Below are positions 24,014-35,334 of a DNA stretch of 64,000 bases, one piece after another. Every line of letters begins with the position of its first letter. Within the stretch, counting starts at the first letter, position 1. Below the pieces are notes generated by a model. That model saw nothing but the letters and a program-made list of their open reading frames with translations. It was not told the DNA's origin and did no database searches. Location: assembly GCA_907163375.1 (NCBI GenBank), contig CAJQUW010002006.1, positions 1 through 64,000 on the forward strand, given 5' to 3'. The position numbers and the translations under genes are program-made. This DNA is from Prostheceraeus crozeri (taxonomy: Eukaryota; Platyhelminthes; Polycladida; Euryleptidae).

Positions 24014-24337
24014 CCCCGGAACAGAATCCGGAACATGACTGAAACAACATTGATGCAGCTTGGAGGTCTTCAAGTCTTTGCAATTTTTAAAGAAATACTT
24101 CTGCTTTTTCCCGACAAGATGCACTGATGATGTAAAGCATTGATCACCGATTGGTGCACCAAAGAATGACAAAATCAGGGTTATTGCTCTTCGGAATAAT
24201 AGGAGAAAACATTTTGAGAACAGCTCACGTTTCTTCAAATTCATATATAGTAGACCAATTGGAGACGAATACATGTCCAATAAACACAGGACTTTATGCA
24301 TATCATCTCGTTTTCCACAAAAAAGCACCGTCATCAA
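23990..24337 (-). pseudogene. LINE reverse transcriptase, thumb region
   Basis: The frame reads GKRDDMHKVLCLLDM, then PIGLLYMNLKKRELF and FFGAPIGDQC, which resembles the post-catalytic part of the same reverse transcriptase in another frame. It runs into the minisatellite at its C-terminal end (VPDSVPGTTATAA), so the true end of the protein is missing. Confidence 0.65.
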
Positions 24338-24512
24338 GGTACCATATATGAAGTAGAAGGCAGGGTGCTTGGTTTTGAATCTTCTGTACGATGTGATTTA
24401 GAGCTAAAGAGAAAATGAAAGGACCCAGCGGATCACCTTGTTGCATACCACAAGTTGATGACAGTTTTCCTATGTTGTGGTACAGTGATGGATGACATTC
24501 GTAGTACGACAT
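24303..24512 (-). pseudogene. LINE reverse transcriptase, catalytic core
   Basis: This frame holds the fingers/palm words STCGMQQGDPLGPFIFSLAL (block with QGDPLG) and the catalytic block HIWYLDDGAF. YLDD supplies the two metal-binding aspartates. It overlaps the thumb fragment by a frameshift just after the catalytic block. Confidence 0.8.
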
Positions 24513-24541
24513 CTCAGGAGAATGTTCTTCACAAGCATCAA

Positions 24542-25246
24542 TTACTGATTGTCGAGATATACAGTTGAAACGTTACTGAAGTCAACTTTCAGAAAAGAAA
24601 ATTGCTCGTCATCCCAGTTTTGCTCAATGCAATTCCGTGCATTGTGAATGATCTTATCGGGGCCACTTGGTACCGCTGCTCCAAGTTGAAGAGGTGATAA
24701 GTGCCGACGAGCTTTATCTTTGATGATGGAACAAGCACACTTGCAAGCAATTCTGCGTATCACATTGCCAACAGCAATAGGCCGGACATCCCCATGATTT
24801 GAGCTTCGTTTCTTAAGAGCTGTTAATAATGCACTATCAAGATAAGATGCTGCTTCTGTAGGTAAGGCCCCGGAGATAATGAGATTGATCACGATGCGTA
24901 GAGTCACCAACAACGAAGTTGGTAAATTAGTTTCTCTAGCATCGAGAATATGCTGAATTCGAAATCCAGATGGTCCACAAGCACTGCCTTTTAGAAAGGA
25001 CTTCAAAATAGACAACAAATCAAATTCTAAGCCTAATTGAAAATGTGTGACTTGGCGATGTTCATCAGATAAAGAAGGGATATTACCATTTGGATGTTTG
25101 TCTTTCAAAGTTTGCCATGTCTCAGGAGTATCGGATGCAATACCATTGGATGTGAAAATGCGACAGGTACGCCCGCAAAACCCATTGGACGCGCTGCGTA
25201 TTGCTACATCAACAAGTGCGCTTTCTGACATCTCTTTTTTCTGCAA
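24542..25246 (-). pseudogene. LINE reverse transcriptase, N-terminal palm and fingers
   Basis: The 234-residue frame includes KGSACGPSGFRIQHILDA, then ALLTALKKRSSNHGDVRPIA and FLKVDFSNV, where the D of KVDFSN is the first catalytic aspartate. It ends by a frameshift right after this block; the next frame starts SRQSVIDACEEHSPEMS. The order matches LINE reverse transcriptase blocks 1 to 3. Confidence 0.8.
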
Positions 25247-26000
25247 TTCTTTATTCTTCCACGCTTGGTTAAAGAATTAGCTGAATGGACAGCTTCTTGC
25301 CATAATCGAATATGGTCACCTGCTTTCCATCGACGAGAAAAATTGTTAATATCAGGTTGCTTATGATGACGTCCGCTGCGCTTCGACGACAGTAGCAAAG
25401 CTGTGGGAATCATAAACAACCTCCTCCAAGATGCCTCGCAACTGTCTTGAATGATTTTATTCAGTGCAGAGGAGAATATTTCAGCAAAAGATTGTTTTGC
25501 ATTACAAGGAATTGAGCGCAAAGTTGAACGTCTTAAGGACATGATTTCGTTCTTTGATGGGAGAGGTGAGTCGACAGGAGAAACTGATGTCGTGGCTGAA
25601 CCAGATTTGGTGGGACATTGTCTTGCATGATATGAAGCGTGACTCAAATAAACTACACGTTTGCATTCACTGATGTATTTCTTGTGCTGCTGCAACTATG
25701 AAAAGGGAACTGAGCCAGAGAAGACTCCTTGAGCATGACGTTAAGCATAGAAGATGCAGGCCTTTTTCGACAGCTTGGAACTGGGCAAATATGTCCAAGA
25801 GGCATAGGAATATCAACCATTGCAGCAATTGATGCATCTTTGATGCAGCTGATATGAATCGTTGGATAAGGTTGAATGATATTATGTTGAGAACCATTCG
25901 CATTGGATGGTTTTATACCAGTTCCGAGACAACTATCATTACGAGAGCCATGTCGACCTAGTATGCCGTTGCGCAGGACTATTGCGCTTACAGATGGGCT
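25204..26000 (-). pseudogene. LINE N-terminal region with zinc-finger-like part
   Basis: Two overlapping frames (25204-25695 and 25653-26117) carry HICPVPSCRKRP, then SECKRVVYLSHASYHARQCP, a Cys/His pattern compatible with a zinc finger. A Ser/Pro-rich linker and the segment FSRRWKAGDHIRLWQEAV precede the reverse transcriptase. The frame changes near 25690. No endonuclease domain was recognised upstream. Confidence 0.5.
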
Positions 26001-26420
26001 AAGAGGCTTTACCTGTGCACGTGTATGAGGATAGAGACTGATTGACAGTGGACATGTTAAAAGATAGCTCTGTGCATTGTACATGTAGGCAATTATGAAG
26101 TGAATGAAAAATGACACATTGCAACTAAATGTCTATGTAGATGCTGTTACTAACACAGCATGCGACAAGAAGTCCATGTCGGAAGCCCTTGTCCATGAGA
26201 TGAGTGCTGGAAAATTTAAGTGTACTAGACGTGGAAGGACATCTGTCCGATTGGAAAAAAATAGTTCAAAAATCACGGAAAAGTACGCAACTTGCCCTTG
26301 CAATAGCGAAAAGCAATACATGGAATCAATAAACCAATGAGAAAATCAACGTTTTCACAAATAGGCAGCGAGACACAGTCGATAATATCCACCAGTGAAA
26401 TTACATGCGAAACTACACTA

Positions 26421-26525
26421 TAGTGATATAACTACGACATCTGTACTACCACAGAAAATGTAGCACGAGGCGAAGCCGAGTGCTACATCTTTCTATGGTA
26501 GTACAGATGGAGTAGTTATATCACT
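26421..26525. repeat. foldback (long hairpin) element with GGCGAAGCC loop
   Basis: The arms TAGTGATATAACTAC...CATCTGTACTACCA and TGGTAGTACAGATG...GTAGTTATATCACTA are about 45 bp and nearly complementary. The loop reads CGAGGCGAAGCCGAG. Related words (GTAGCACGGTAG, TCTACATTAGAAAATGTAGA) follow near 26850 and 26900, suggesting further decayed relatives. Confidence 0.75.
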
Positions 26526-28399
26526 ATTATCAAACGATCAAGAAATGTCAATGAACTCTATGGACCAGTGACGATATAGACAATCTGCTAAGAACACAAA
26601 CGTGGTTGGCTTTCCATGGCATCCAAAGTCCTAGTAGATAGCCTATCCAATATTGATGTCATGCATTTCCATAGAAATTAACAATACCATAGAAAGTACT
26701 ATTATCTACTTCTATGTGCATTTCCTTCATTTGAATTTCAAGTGAACCGATATTTAACTGGCATTTGCATGAGGTGTAGCCTTATTATCTATACCCAAGA
26801 TATCATCTAAGCTTACTTGCAATTTGGGTGCATTGTAGGGTAAAAAAATGTAGCACGGTAGCCCATTGGATTACATGTATTTTGATTCATAGAAATTCCG
26901 TTCTACATTAGAAAATGTAGAACGCATAGTTCAACATAGTGAAGATAGGAAGGGAGTTTGATAATATCCGATATTTTGAGGCAAGGAAATCCGTTAAGTA
27001 AAAGTAAAGTAATTGGTTAAAAATCCATAAATGAAGATATCCAATGCAGAGCTATCCAAATGATCCGACCGTCATGCAGCAGATCAATAGAATAAGAATC
27101 TATTTTTTAAAAAAGCATCATAAATATCGATTTATAAAAATCTCAGGATCTATTTTTTTAACACTGCATAATAAAACGATGGAGCTTCTTCTTCTTTATA
27201 ATGCTCAAAAGAGACTCACGCTAGAAGCTATGTACATTCGGCAACATGTGGGCCCGCTAATGAACGAATGTCAAGGTATTGACACTGTGATGTAATTAGT
27301 TCATCCATTAATGTTTGTCCTTTAGCTGTACTCAAAAATTGTTTAAATAGGCCTACCTTTTACCACTGTCTGCTGTACTGATTGTAACCTTGATGAAGCC
27401 GCAATGCGAAATATTGGTTAGAATGAGAAATCAATTTAGCATCCGAAGATGGCTATTTTTTCATCACGCTTCCATTCCGGATACGAGGATCACCTGATTT
27501 ATTTGGAAGGACCGGAAAATAATTGAATTCAATCATTGAACTTATTACAAATCATTTTTCTTAAATATTATTTTCAACTATTGTAGAAATACATGGAGGC
27601 AATGCAGTGCTTCATTCTGAGGAAAGGTCTGAAAGCCACCTTCTTGAAGACTATCGACAGTGTTGAAGACTATCGACAGAAGCTGGAACGATGGGCTAAC
27701 GGGTTCTAAAATCACGCGGATTTCTGCGTTCATTTTCAGGTCTTAATCATAATATTACTGGGTTTTCAGATCTTATCTGGTCGGGACGGATTCGGTTTGG
27801 ATTTTAATGCTTTCTCATTGAGTTCGAGGCAAATTTCTCCACCCAACCTGACCTCTTGATCGGTTTGTCTTTTTTGTTCGAGTTGGGTTTCGAAATTGAT
27901 GGAGCCTGACCCACTCTCATCTTTTCAGCTCAAGGATCGGTCGCATTGTGTCGCAGAATTCAGCATCGAATCAAAAAGCTAAAATTTTAAAAAGTTGCAA
28001 CTTTGTATAATTCAATTGTTTTCATGCGCGGTTAGCTCATATCATGCACCGCCACCCGCACGTGCTTTTTATTTGACTGCGGAGTTCGCAGTGTGCTCAT
28101 GTATAAGAAGTGTAAATAACGGCCTTAATTGATTTTTCACTTTAATACATTATAATCATGCCATCCAACTGGATCAGGGGCACACACAGGATTTGTTTTG
28201 GGGGATGAATGTCGACCATTTCTTTATCTTATATGAATGAATTATTATAATATTATTTATTTTATATCAATATGAATATTTATAATAATTAACATGTTTA
28301 TTTATAATAATTGATTTGTATATTAATATAATTATGTATATTAATATTATAATGATATATACTAACTATATGCATATAAAAAAGATAATGCGGTGAAAT
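26526..28399. other. no gene supported; AT-rich tract at the right end
   Basis: The frame at 27044-27295 has no recognisable features. From about 28230 to 28385 the sequence is almost pure A/T, directly left of the Penelope-like element. Nothing else was identified. Confidence 0.45.
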
Positions 28400-29819
28400 A
28401 AAAAAACACGTCTTTGCGTAACTGGTTTCTGTGGTTTATTGATGGCTACCACTTCATCATATTACTATTACTAACTACCGTTATGAACCAAGTCGCCAAG
28501 GTCGTAATGTCAATATATCAAGACCTTTTTGCAGGGGTCAACGAAATCGATTCAATCACAATTTCATGCGGAGCCGAAATAATGACGAATATGATAGGCT
28601 GGAAGAAGAATCAGGGAAAATTACAGATCAGCTTGAAAGTCATTTTTTATACTAAAGCGTGTCTCCAGTCATCAGTTCCTTTAGATGAGAATTGCTGGAA
28701 ACTTTTAAGTAGAGGGTGTAAGTTTATATAAACAGTTCATATCCAAAACAAAATATAGATGAATTAAATATTAAGTAATGAAGTACATAAGTAATTTCTG
28801 TCGTAAGCTACGCATAACTGATTATTTCAATGATGAAATGCTGAACGATAACTCTCTAAATCTTAAATATGATAGAAGTAATTTTGATCCTCCATAGGGA
28901 ATCAATAGTGATCTCGATGCATTGATTGAAATAGTAGAAAACAATTCGGAAGCTTTAAAAATTCCGCTAAGGAAATACAACATTACTACTGCTGAAAATA
29001 AAAGTCTAGAATTCCTTAGAAAAACACATCTTTATGTATTACTAAGGCTGACAAAGATGCTGGATTTCTTGTTCTCGACACTTCTTTCTATAAAAAGCGC
29101 GTTCAGGAAGAGCATTTAAATGATTCGACAACTTATATACAAATCGAAAAATATAAACCTTTTAATACAAAAAGGAACTATTAAAATCCTTTTAAATGAT
29201 ATAATAAATTTGACATAAAAGACTGGATGAGATATCTAGACGACTGCTTTGTCTTCTGGAATGACGATTTCGGTAACATAGAAGATTTTCATTGTTTTGT
29301 TAAATGATATTCACCCTCCGATAAAATTTACTAAAGAAATTGGAGAGAAATATATCAATCAGTTTCTTAGATGTCACTGTTTATAAAAACTAGGAAAAAA
29401 TTGAGACGGATGTATTCCAAAAAGCAACGGACAGTTTGAATTATGTGCCGTATCATTCGAGTCATCCAAGACACACTTTGATTAATGTACCATACACTTC
29501 AACCAAGAGAACTACTGCGATCGTATCAAATGAAGACAGGAAATCTCATAGATTGCTCGAGTTAAAAAACAGTTTGATAAAGTTAAATTAGCTTCATAAT
29601 TTGGTAAATGACGCAATTGTGAAAGCCAACAAAAATGATCAAAAGATCTTACCCTTTATTAATTCCTATAGTCCAAGCAACCCTGCTGGATGTAGTCAAA
29701 TAATGAGTCCTACGACTGACAGTCTTAATTTATTAATAAATTCAAAGATAGAAAAAGAATTCGGTCTCTTCGTCAGAGTAAATCGTCACTGAATATATCA
29801 AAAAATAAGCAAAACAAGA

Positions 29820-30237
29820 GCAATAATGGCATAAGTCGGTGCGGTGATAAAGAGTGCAAATGTTGCGATCACTTGATCACTGGTGAGCATATAAAACTTA
29901 AAGTCAATGCCACCTATATTGACATCAAAATCCGGCATCATTTCAACTGCAATTCTAGCAACATTACATACATTCTGAAATGCAAAGGTTTTGATGATTT
30001 CTACATTGGGCAGACTGGTGATATCTTTCGGAACCGCTTGACCGTTCACCGCCAACACATAAACAATCCAAATATCTCTTATGTTGTATGTTAGCAAGCA
30101 CATCAGAGTGTTTCCGCAATCAAGAAATCGACTTTGAAGCTGCGCCTATATTTCAGTTGTCAGACAGAGGTCATAGAGTAGAAAGGGAGGTAAAAGAGAG
30201 ATATTTCATTTTGAAATTCAAACCTACCCCCTTAAAC
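29820..30237 (+). pseudogene. Penelope-like GIY-YIG endonuclease region
   Basis: The Cys-rich lead-in CGDKECKCCDHL is followed by CNSSNITYILKC and FDDFYIGQTGDIFRNRL, the GIY-YIG signature, with RQH downstream. A last segment, REVKERYFILKFKPTPLNCQ, resembles the end of the domain. It marks the C-terminus of the Penelope-like protein. It looks broken, as the rest of the element does. Confidence 0.75.
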
Positions 30238-30272
30238 TGCCAATGAACTCATTTTATTTCATTCATTTGCAT

Positions 30273-30308
30273 CTGATGAAGTGGCAACCATCAATAAACC
30301 ACAGAAAC
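30273..30308 (+). ncRNA. hammerhead-ribozyme-like core at the element end
   Basis: CTGATGA (30273-30279), a short stem GTGG...CCAC, then GAAAC (30304-30308) reproduce the conserved hammerhead core. Hammerhead motifs are known in the terminal repeats of Penelope-like elements. The flanking helix and the scissile triplet are not convincingly visible, and the mirrored copy at the left end has ATGATGA instead of CTGATGA. Activity is doubtful. Confidence 0.4.
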
Positions 30309-30424
30309 CGGCTACGCAAAGACGTGTTTTTGGTTTCATTGGTTTCATCGCCTCATCTATTTTTATGTATCTATTTGAATGTCTCCATTTACTTATTTTC
30401 CAATATATATACAGTACATATATA

Positions 30425-30584
30425 TACAGTCCGTTTCATAAAAAGTGGATCATCCTAAAATTTGACTAACAGTCTGACATCTCTTCCAAATTTCAGAGAA
30501 ATTCGTTCAAATTTGGCGGAGTTAGACAAAGTTGAAGTTAAGGCGATGTTTAAGGGTGATCCATTTTTTATGAAACAATCTGTA
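30425..30584. mobile_element. MITE with about 30-bp TIRs, TA-flanked
   Basis: The left end TACAGTCCGTTTCATAAAAA and the right end (complement) TACAGATTGTTTCATAAAAA continue into GTGGATCATCC and ATGGATCACCC. The unit is about 160 bp and sits in TATA-rich sequence. Ends and target site are like those of Tc1/mariner-derived MITEs. No transposase copy lies in the window. Confidence 0.75.
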
Positions 30585-32400
30585 TATCCAAAAATTAATG
30601 GAAAAAATTTATATATATATATATACATGTCATAGTGTATATACATATATATAGTGTGTGTATTATTTGATTATTATCACATATCTTATTTGCATTATTT
30701 ATCTTGTATCACATACATGTAGGCAGACCAATTCTCAATTGATGCATCTCGTGCTATTGACAAATTTGCTGAAAGTAGTACGCACTTTGGCTTCGTCTTA
30801 TCATCTCATTCGTGACTTTCGACCAAAGCATTATGCATTATGACCAAAATATTTTCACTTTCATGCAAACTGCGTTCATTTACTAATTGAATATTGATAA
30901 CTAATAGCGACAAAATTGGAAGAGAAATTAACAAGTATTGATACAGAAGCATGTACCGGGTATGTATCACCTCAAGAATCCTTTGTAAATTTCTGACCCA
31001 TGATACTCTGATGATCTTGATACTCTTGATTTCAAGCGGTAATGGTAATTTTAGCTTGCTTCTGAATTTATCTTAAACATTTTCGGTGGCGGGGGCGGCC
31101 GCCCAAATGCCCCCCCCCTTCGGTACGCCTTGAACTGGATTACTTGAACAGCTGAAATGAATCTAGCGTGTTATGCATGATAGTGAGTATATCTATCTAG
31201 ATTAGAGTAAAGATATCGAAATATTGCTTTCGCTGATAGATTAGCAATAGCGAGTGCCCACCCCATTAAGTGTCATTGATTTTGAAGCGAAAGGTACAGG
31301 AAAATAGAAGAATCACTTAAATCGGTAAACCGCGTTCACTGACAAGACTGCCATCATTAGGAATACCATCAGCAGCGACAGACGCTCCATTCTTGACTCC
31401 GGCGTTCAGAAACTGGAATTGTGACAGGAGATCTCTTCTCAATTCTTCATATATTCAACAGTGAGGTAGCTGGAATTCCTGAAACAATCGAATCCCGGTC
31501 GATCAGATCTGCGATTGGAAGAATCGGTCGTGTGAATAAACGATTGCAAGAGAATTATGTAAACAATTGTAACAATGTAACAATTGAAACCACGATCATT
31601 CTTTTACCGTATGTCAGTCATTTGAAGCAAATACGCAGCAGCATGAATCAAATTCTCCCCAGCATTCTTGGCCGATTTATTAAAGCTTAGTGTCAGGCCC
31701 ACACGTCCAGAGCCTCCAATCGTCTGCCCATAGGAATCCGACTTTATGTTTCGTTTAGATTAGTGAGGCTAGATTAGACAGCAGCTGTTTGTTGATGGAA
31801 ATTTCAGTTTTAAGAGATACATAGGAAAAGTCAGAAATACTGGCAAACTCAAATGAAGCAGCGCAAGGTGTTTGCTCATGCGCATCATCAGGAACTGCGA
31901 TTGGCCACCGATACACTTCTAGTGTGATCAGTTTGTGACAGCCAGTCTTCATCAAACGCATATTTATGGACACCTTAATTACAAGGGTCGGCAATCTTCA
32001 CCAGCCGCCTTCTCGTGGGCCGCAACTCCTGAAGTAGTCAATCATTGTAAAATGAATCTTTACTGTGACTTTTGAAAACAAATCACAAAACAAATGATCT
32101 GTGCAATTCTGTTAATGGAGAAATAAAATGGTAAATAGTTTTAACCCTCGCCCTGCTGGCCTCTTTTTGTAACACGAACTGCTGAGGGGGGGATCTTATG
32201 CAATTTGGGAGATACGATGGTGATATTGATTTTGTCAGATGAATTCATTTTGATGCTATAAATAGCATTTTAAAATTCAAATTCAATTTAATTTGATTTT
32301 CTGTATCTTTGTGTCATTTGCCGTTCAAATATCGAATTTTAAAAATAAAATTAATTCTTCTGACCACATAGTCATCTACTGTCCGTAGTACCTGACACAT
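30585..32400. other. no gene supported; short G/C-rich spot
   Basis: There is a dinucleotide TA run at about 30608-30625. A brief G/C-rich spot GGTGGCGGGGGCGGCCGCCC with a C run lies at 31086-31120. A plus-strand frame at 31421-31690 (IESRSIRSAIGRIGRVNKRL) is mildly protein-like but unrecognised. Confidence 0.4.
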
Positions 32401-32423
32401 TTCAACATTCCTGAATTCCTCAT

Positions 32424-32580
32424 CTACAATTATCAGGCCTACTATTGAAATGACAGGTTCGGCGGCAAGTTCAGCTCATCTTCAATTATCAGGCCTACTA
32501 TTGAAATGACAGGTTCGGTGGCAAGTTCGGCTCATCTTCAATTATCAGGCCTACTACTGAAATGACAAGTTCGGCATAGC
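32424..32580 (+). repeat. 56-bp tandem repeat, three copies
   Basis: The unit starts CAATTATCAGGCCTACTATT and contains GACAGGTTCGG...CTCATCTT. The first two copies are nearly identical; the third is cut short after TTCGGCATAGCC. Each copy contains the AGGCCTA word frequent in this genome. Confidence 0.85.
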
Positions 32581-33060
32581 CAGATCAACATTTCCGCTCA
32601 TTCGCCCTTTTTTGATCATCCTGTTCAACTTGCAGCTGTAAGCATGATTATGGAAGGAGAATATATCTAGTCAGGAAGAAGCTGCAGTGGTTATCATGTC
32701 AATTGTAGGCCTATGCATTCCTACCATTCAATTAACGTCATTCTTCAATTGGTCTGCATTTAACTCGATTCTGATTCAAATAGTTTATTTACACAGAGAT
32801 CTACAAATGTGCTTTGCTAACTATTTATGAATGGAATATATTGTATTGTACCTGACGCACGCTATTAGAGTACAAAGTACACTTTATGCTATATTGAAAT
32901 GACCAGATATGTTTTCACCACATAATTTTTAAGCTATTGAAATGGATTTCATGAATATTAGATAACGCATTGGATCGATAAAAGTTTTCCAAAGAGGAAT
33001 CTGATAATTGTGCTGTGCAACACATGTCTATCTACTGCAATATTATCTGTCGACTGTGGT

Positions 33061-33700
33061 AAGTAAATAAGTAAGTGATGCGTTTATTGTAAGAGAATGA
33101 CAATCATTTATACAAAAGTGAATTCACAACAATAAGCATAATGAAATAGAAAAACCGTTTGTTGAAGCAAAAATCTCAGAAAAAATTGAGGAAAAACATT
33201 ATTTACAAGCTTGTTTCACTGTTCGCCAGCATGCATGACCATTATGAAGAAAGAGTTTTGTCGGCGTGATGTCAAACACGGATTCAAACGAAATTTGCCA
33301 GAATGAGTCATTCGGAAAGGCACAAAAGCATGGAGTGGGTAAGCAGGTGACTGACACTTAAATAAAAATTTACAAATCAGATCTTTGCGCATGCTGTCAA
33401 AATCAGGAATAATGTGGCATTTACAATCTTCATTACAGATGATGCGATGCACTCGCCTCCGAAATTTATTTATCTCATTACTTATCTCTGATGACAATCT
33501 ACAAAAAAGCGGAGTGACTTACATAAGTAGAGAGACAACACAGCTATGAAAAACTTCAAACAATTTTGCTTTACAGACATAGGGCTTCAATGTGCGTATC
33601 ACATGTAGACGACGATTGACTGACAATGAAATATTTTCAAAATGAACGTTCCATTTCAAATTGTCTGTAATTCAGTCACACCAAGAATATAAATTTTACA
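33061..33700 (-). mobile_element. 3' end of a Jockey/CR1-like LINE, minus strand
   Basis: The frame (33216-33497 and its upstream part) encodes RLHVIRTLKPYVCKAKLFEV, then a region with NKFRRRVHRIICNED, and ends with HAFVPFRMTHSGKFRLNPCL and SFFIMVM, the typical C-terminus of LINE ORF2 (HPLH...P...SF). The 3' UTR contains AATAAA and ends in a TTAC/TTAT-type tail at about 33061-33080. It is 5' truncated, as is usual for LINE insertions. Thumb-region similarity links it to the fragment in copy A at 14.8-15.1 kb. Confidence 0.7.
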
Positions 33701-35330
33701 TGTCAATTCTATACCATCATATGGGAACACAGTGGTAGTGCATGACATGACATTTGAGACAGTCAGACATTACTGATTACATGTGTTTTGATGCGCAAAG
33801 TCTGATCTATTCACTTCGCAATTTACTCCACAATCAAAAAGATACATACACGCTATTAGTGTGCGTGGGCTTGAATGGGTTAGTGTGACAGTAATGTTTT
33901 TGTGAAAGAATCCACATCTACACCTTTTCCAGATCAATAAGCGTAAACTTAAAATCATTTGAGGGAATCTCAAATCAATTGCAAACGACACATCTCAGAT
34001 CAACAAGCGGAGTTCTCAGATCATTAAGCGCAGATATCTGAAATCAATTGAATCATTCTTTTTTTCAATAATCACATTCGAAAATCAGAAAAAAAGACGA
34101 TGGAAGGCTCTCCATCAAAATTCAAATTCAGTTGTTCATTTCAATAATGCGATGCTATACAGACTTGTTAGAAGTCTGTGATAAACTCCCGGTTAGAAAT
34201 TTTGTTAGACTGGCCATATTTCGAGAGAGGACTCATAGCAACCAAATGTTGATTGATTCCGTGAACATACCGAACATGTACCTGCTTCTGGTAGCGAAGT
34301 GTATTGACTTTGCTATGCATCGGACCTAAGCAGACACACAAGTGTCATGTCTATAATCACTCCTTTTTAGACGCTAATGTCATAAGTAAGTTGTTAGATT
34401 TATAATTTTGTTTAAAACGCAGTAGTAAGTTATATTTTTTTCTCTCAGTTTTTAGTTAGGCCTGTAGTATTATTATTTTTCTTTATAATCTACCGGAGGT
34501 TAGCCTCAACCAATTTAACTTTGATTTCTTCAAAAAGAACCAATGCTAACAAATTCAAGTTTTTATTATGAGAGTTGTTGCAAGAATCACGCTGAGACGC
34601 TATCAATAAGATAGCGGATTATCTGTGCGCAGTGTTCGGAACAGCATGAATTTACAGTCAAATTAAGTTTAATTAGATTTCCTTACAATTTCCTGGGTGC
34701 ACATTTATATCAAATACCTACATGTATGTCGTCAGTTCATTAAATGATAGCATCAATTTCGACATTTCCGCACACCGACTAGTCTTGGTGGGCTATAGGC
34801 CTATATTGACGTGCATCGAAAATCAAGAGCGATGAGTGCAGACTACATCCGTAGAGGGAAATATTCACGAATTGGCTATTCAGAAGCTTCTATTGACAAG
34901 GCAGATATAGCGAAGTGAAATGAAGAAAATGAGCTTGCTTTCAATACTTTCAACCCTGACATTACACACAATAATTTCCCAGTTTCCATGGAATCTATGG
35001 TAGGAATGCATCAACAGTGCGAATGAGTAGGGTTAAAAGGCGCAATATTTCCATTTTTGCAGGTTATTGGGCGAAAAGTGGTCAATTTTAATTCTTTGCC
35101 ACGAGAAAGCTCAATTGAGTTCTTTTATGAACTGCTCAATCCAAATAGTTACAGCAGCGTTGCATTTGTACACCTGTACGCATTGTAGAACGCCATCAGT
35201 CCTCATCATGACTATTTCAATTAATTATTCAAATTAGTAAAAATTCTATTCTTTTGTGAATGACTGCCGGAATGATTTTCATCATCGTATGAGAATTCAT
35301 GAATAGGTAAAGTCAGGGATGATACGGGTA
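33701..35330. other. no gene supported
   Basis: A small degenerate repeat of CAGATCAATAAGCG-like words occurs at about 33932-34050. The other short frames here are not convincing. Confidence 0.4.
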
Positions 35331-35334
35331 ACAT

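Larger units (their letters stand above)
24014..26117 (-). mobile_element. decayed non-LTR retrotransposon (LINE), minus strand
   Basis: A reverse-transcriptase region with upstream N-terminal sequence reads from about 26117 down to 24014. The coding sequence is split by several frameshifts. Its 3' end is directly abutted by the minisatellite, with no poly-A tail seen. The clade was not resolved; the words CGMQQGDPLGPFIFSLAL and WYLDDG are those of animal LINE reverse transcriptases. The following entries give its parts. Confidence 0.8.
28400..30331 (+). mobile_element. Penelope-like retroelement, degraded
   Basis: Plus-strand remnants appear in Penelope-like order: a basic N-terminal region (about 28490-28650), a segment with ITKADKDAGFLVLD (about 29035), the reverse-transcriptase catalytic word RYLDDCF (about 29230), a segment with PYHSSHPRHTLINVPY (about 29440-29500), and a C-terminal GIY-YIG nuclease. 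The element is broken in several places and shorter than an active one. About 60 bp at its left end (28400-28460) is the inverted complement of its right end (30272-30331). The unit is about 1.9 kb. Such elements copy their RNA onto nicked chromosomal DNA with the nuclease and the reverse transcriptase. Confidence 0.8.

Noticed and set aside
26104-26340. Frames on both strands upstream of the decayed LINE
   Set aside because: Mutual antisense shadows without recognisable motifs.
31421-31690. Plus-strand frame of 89 codons
   Set aside because: No family resemblance, no splice or start support.
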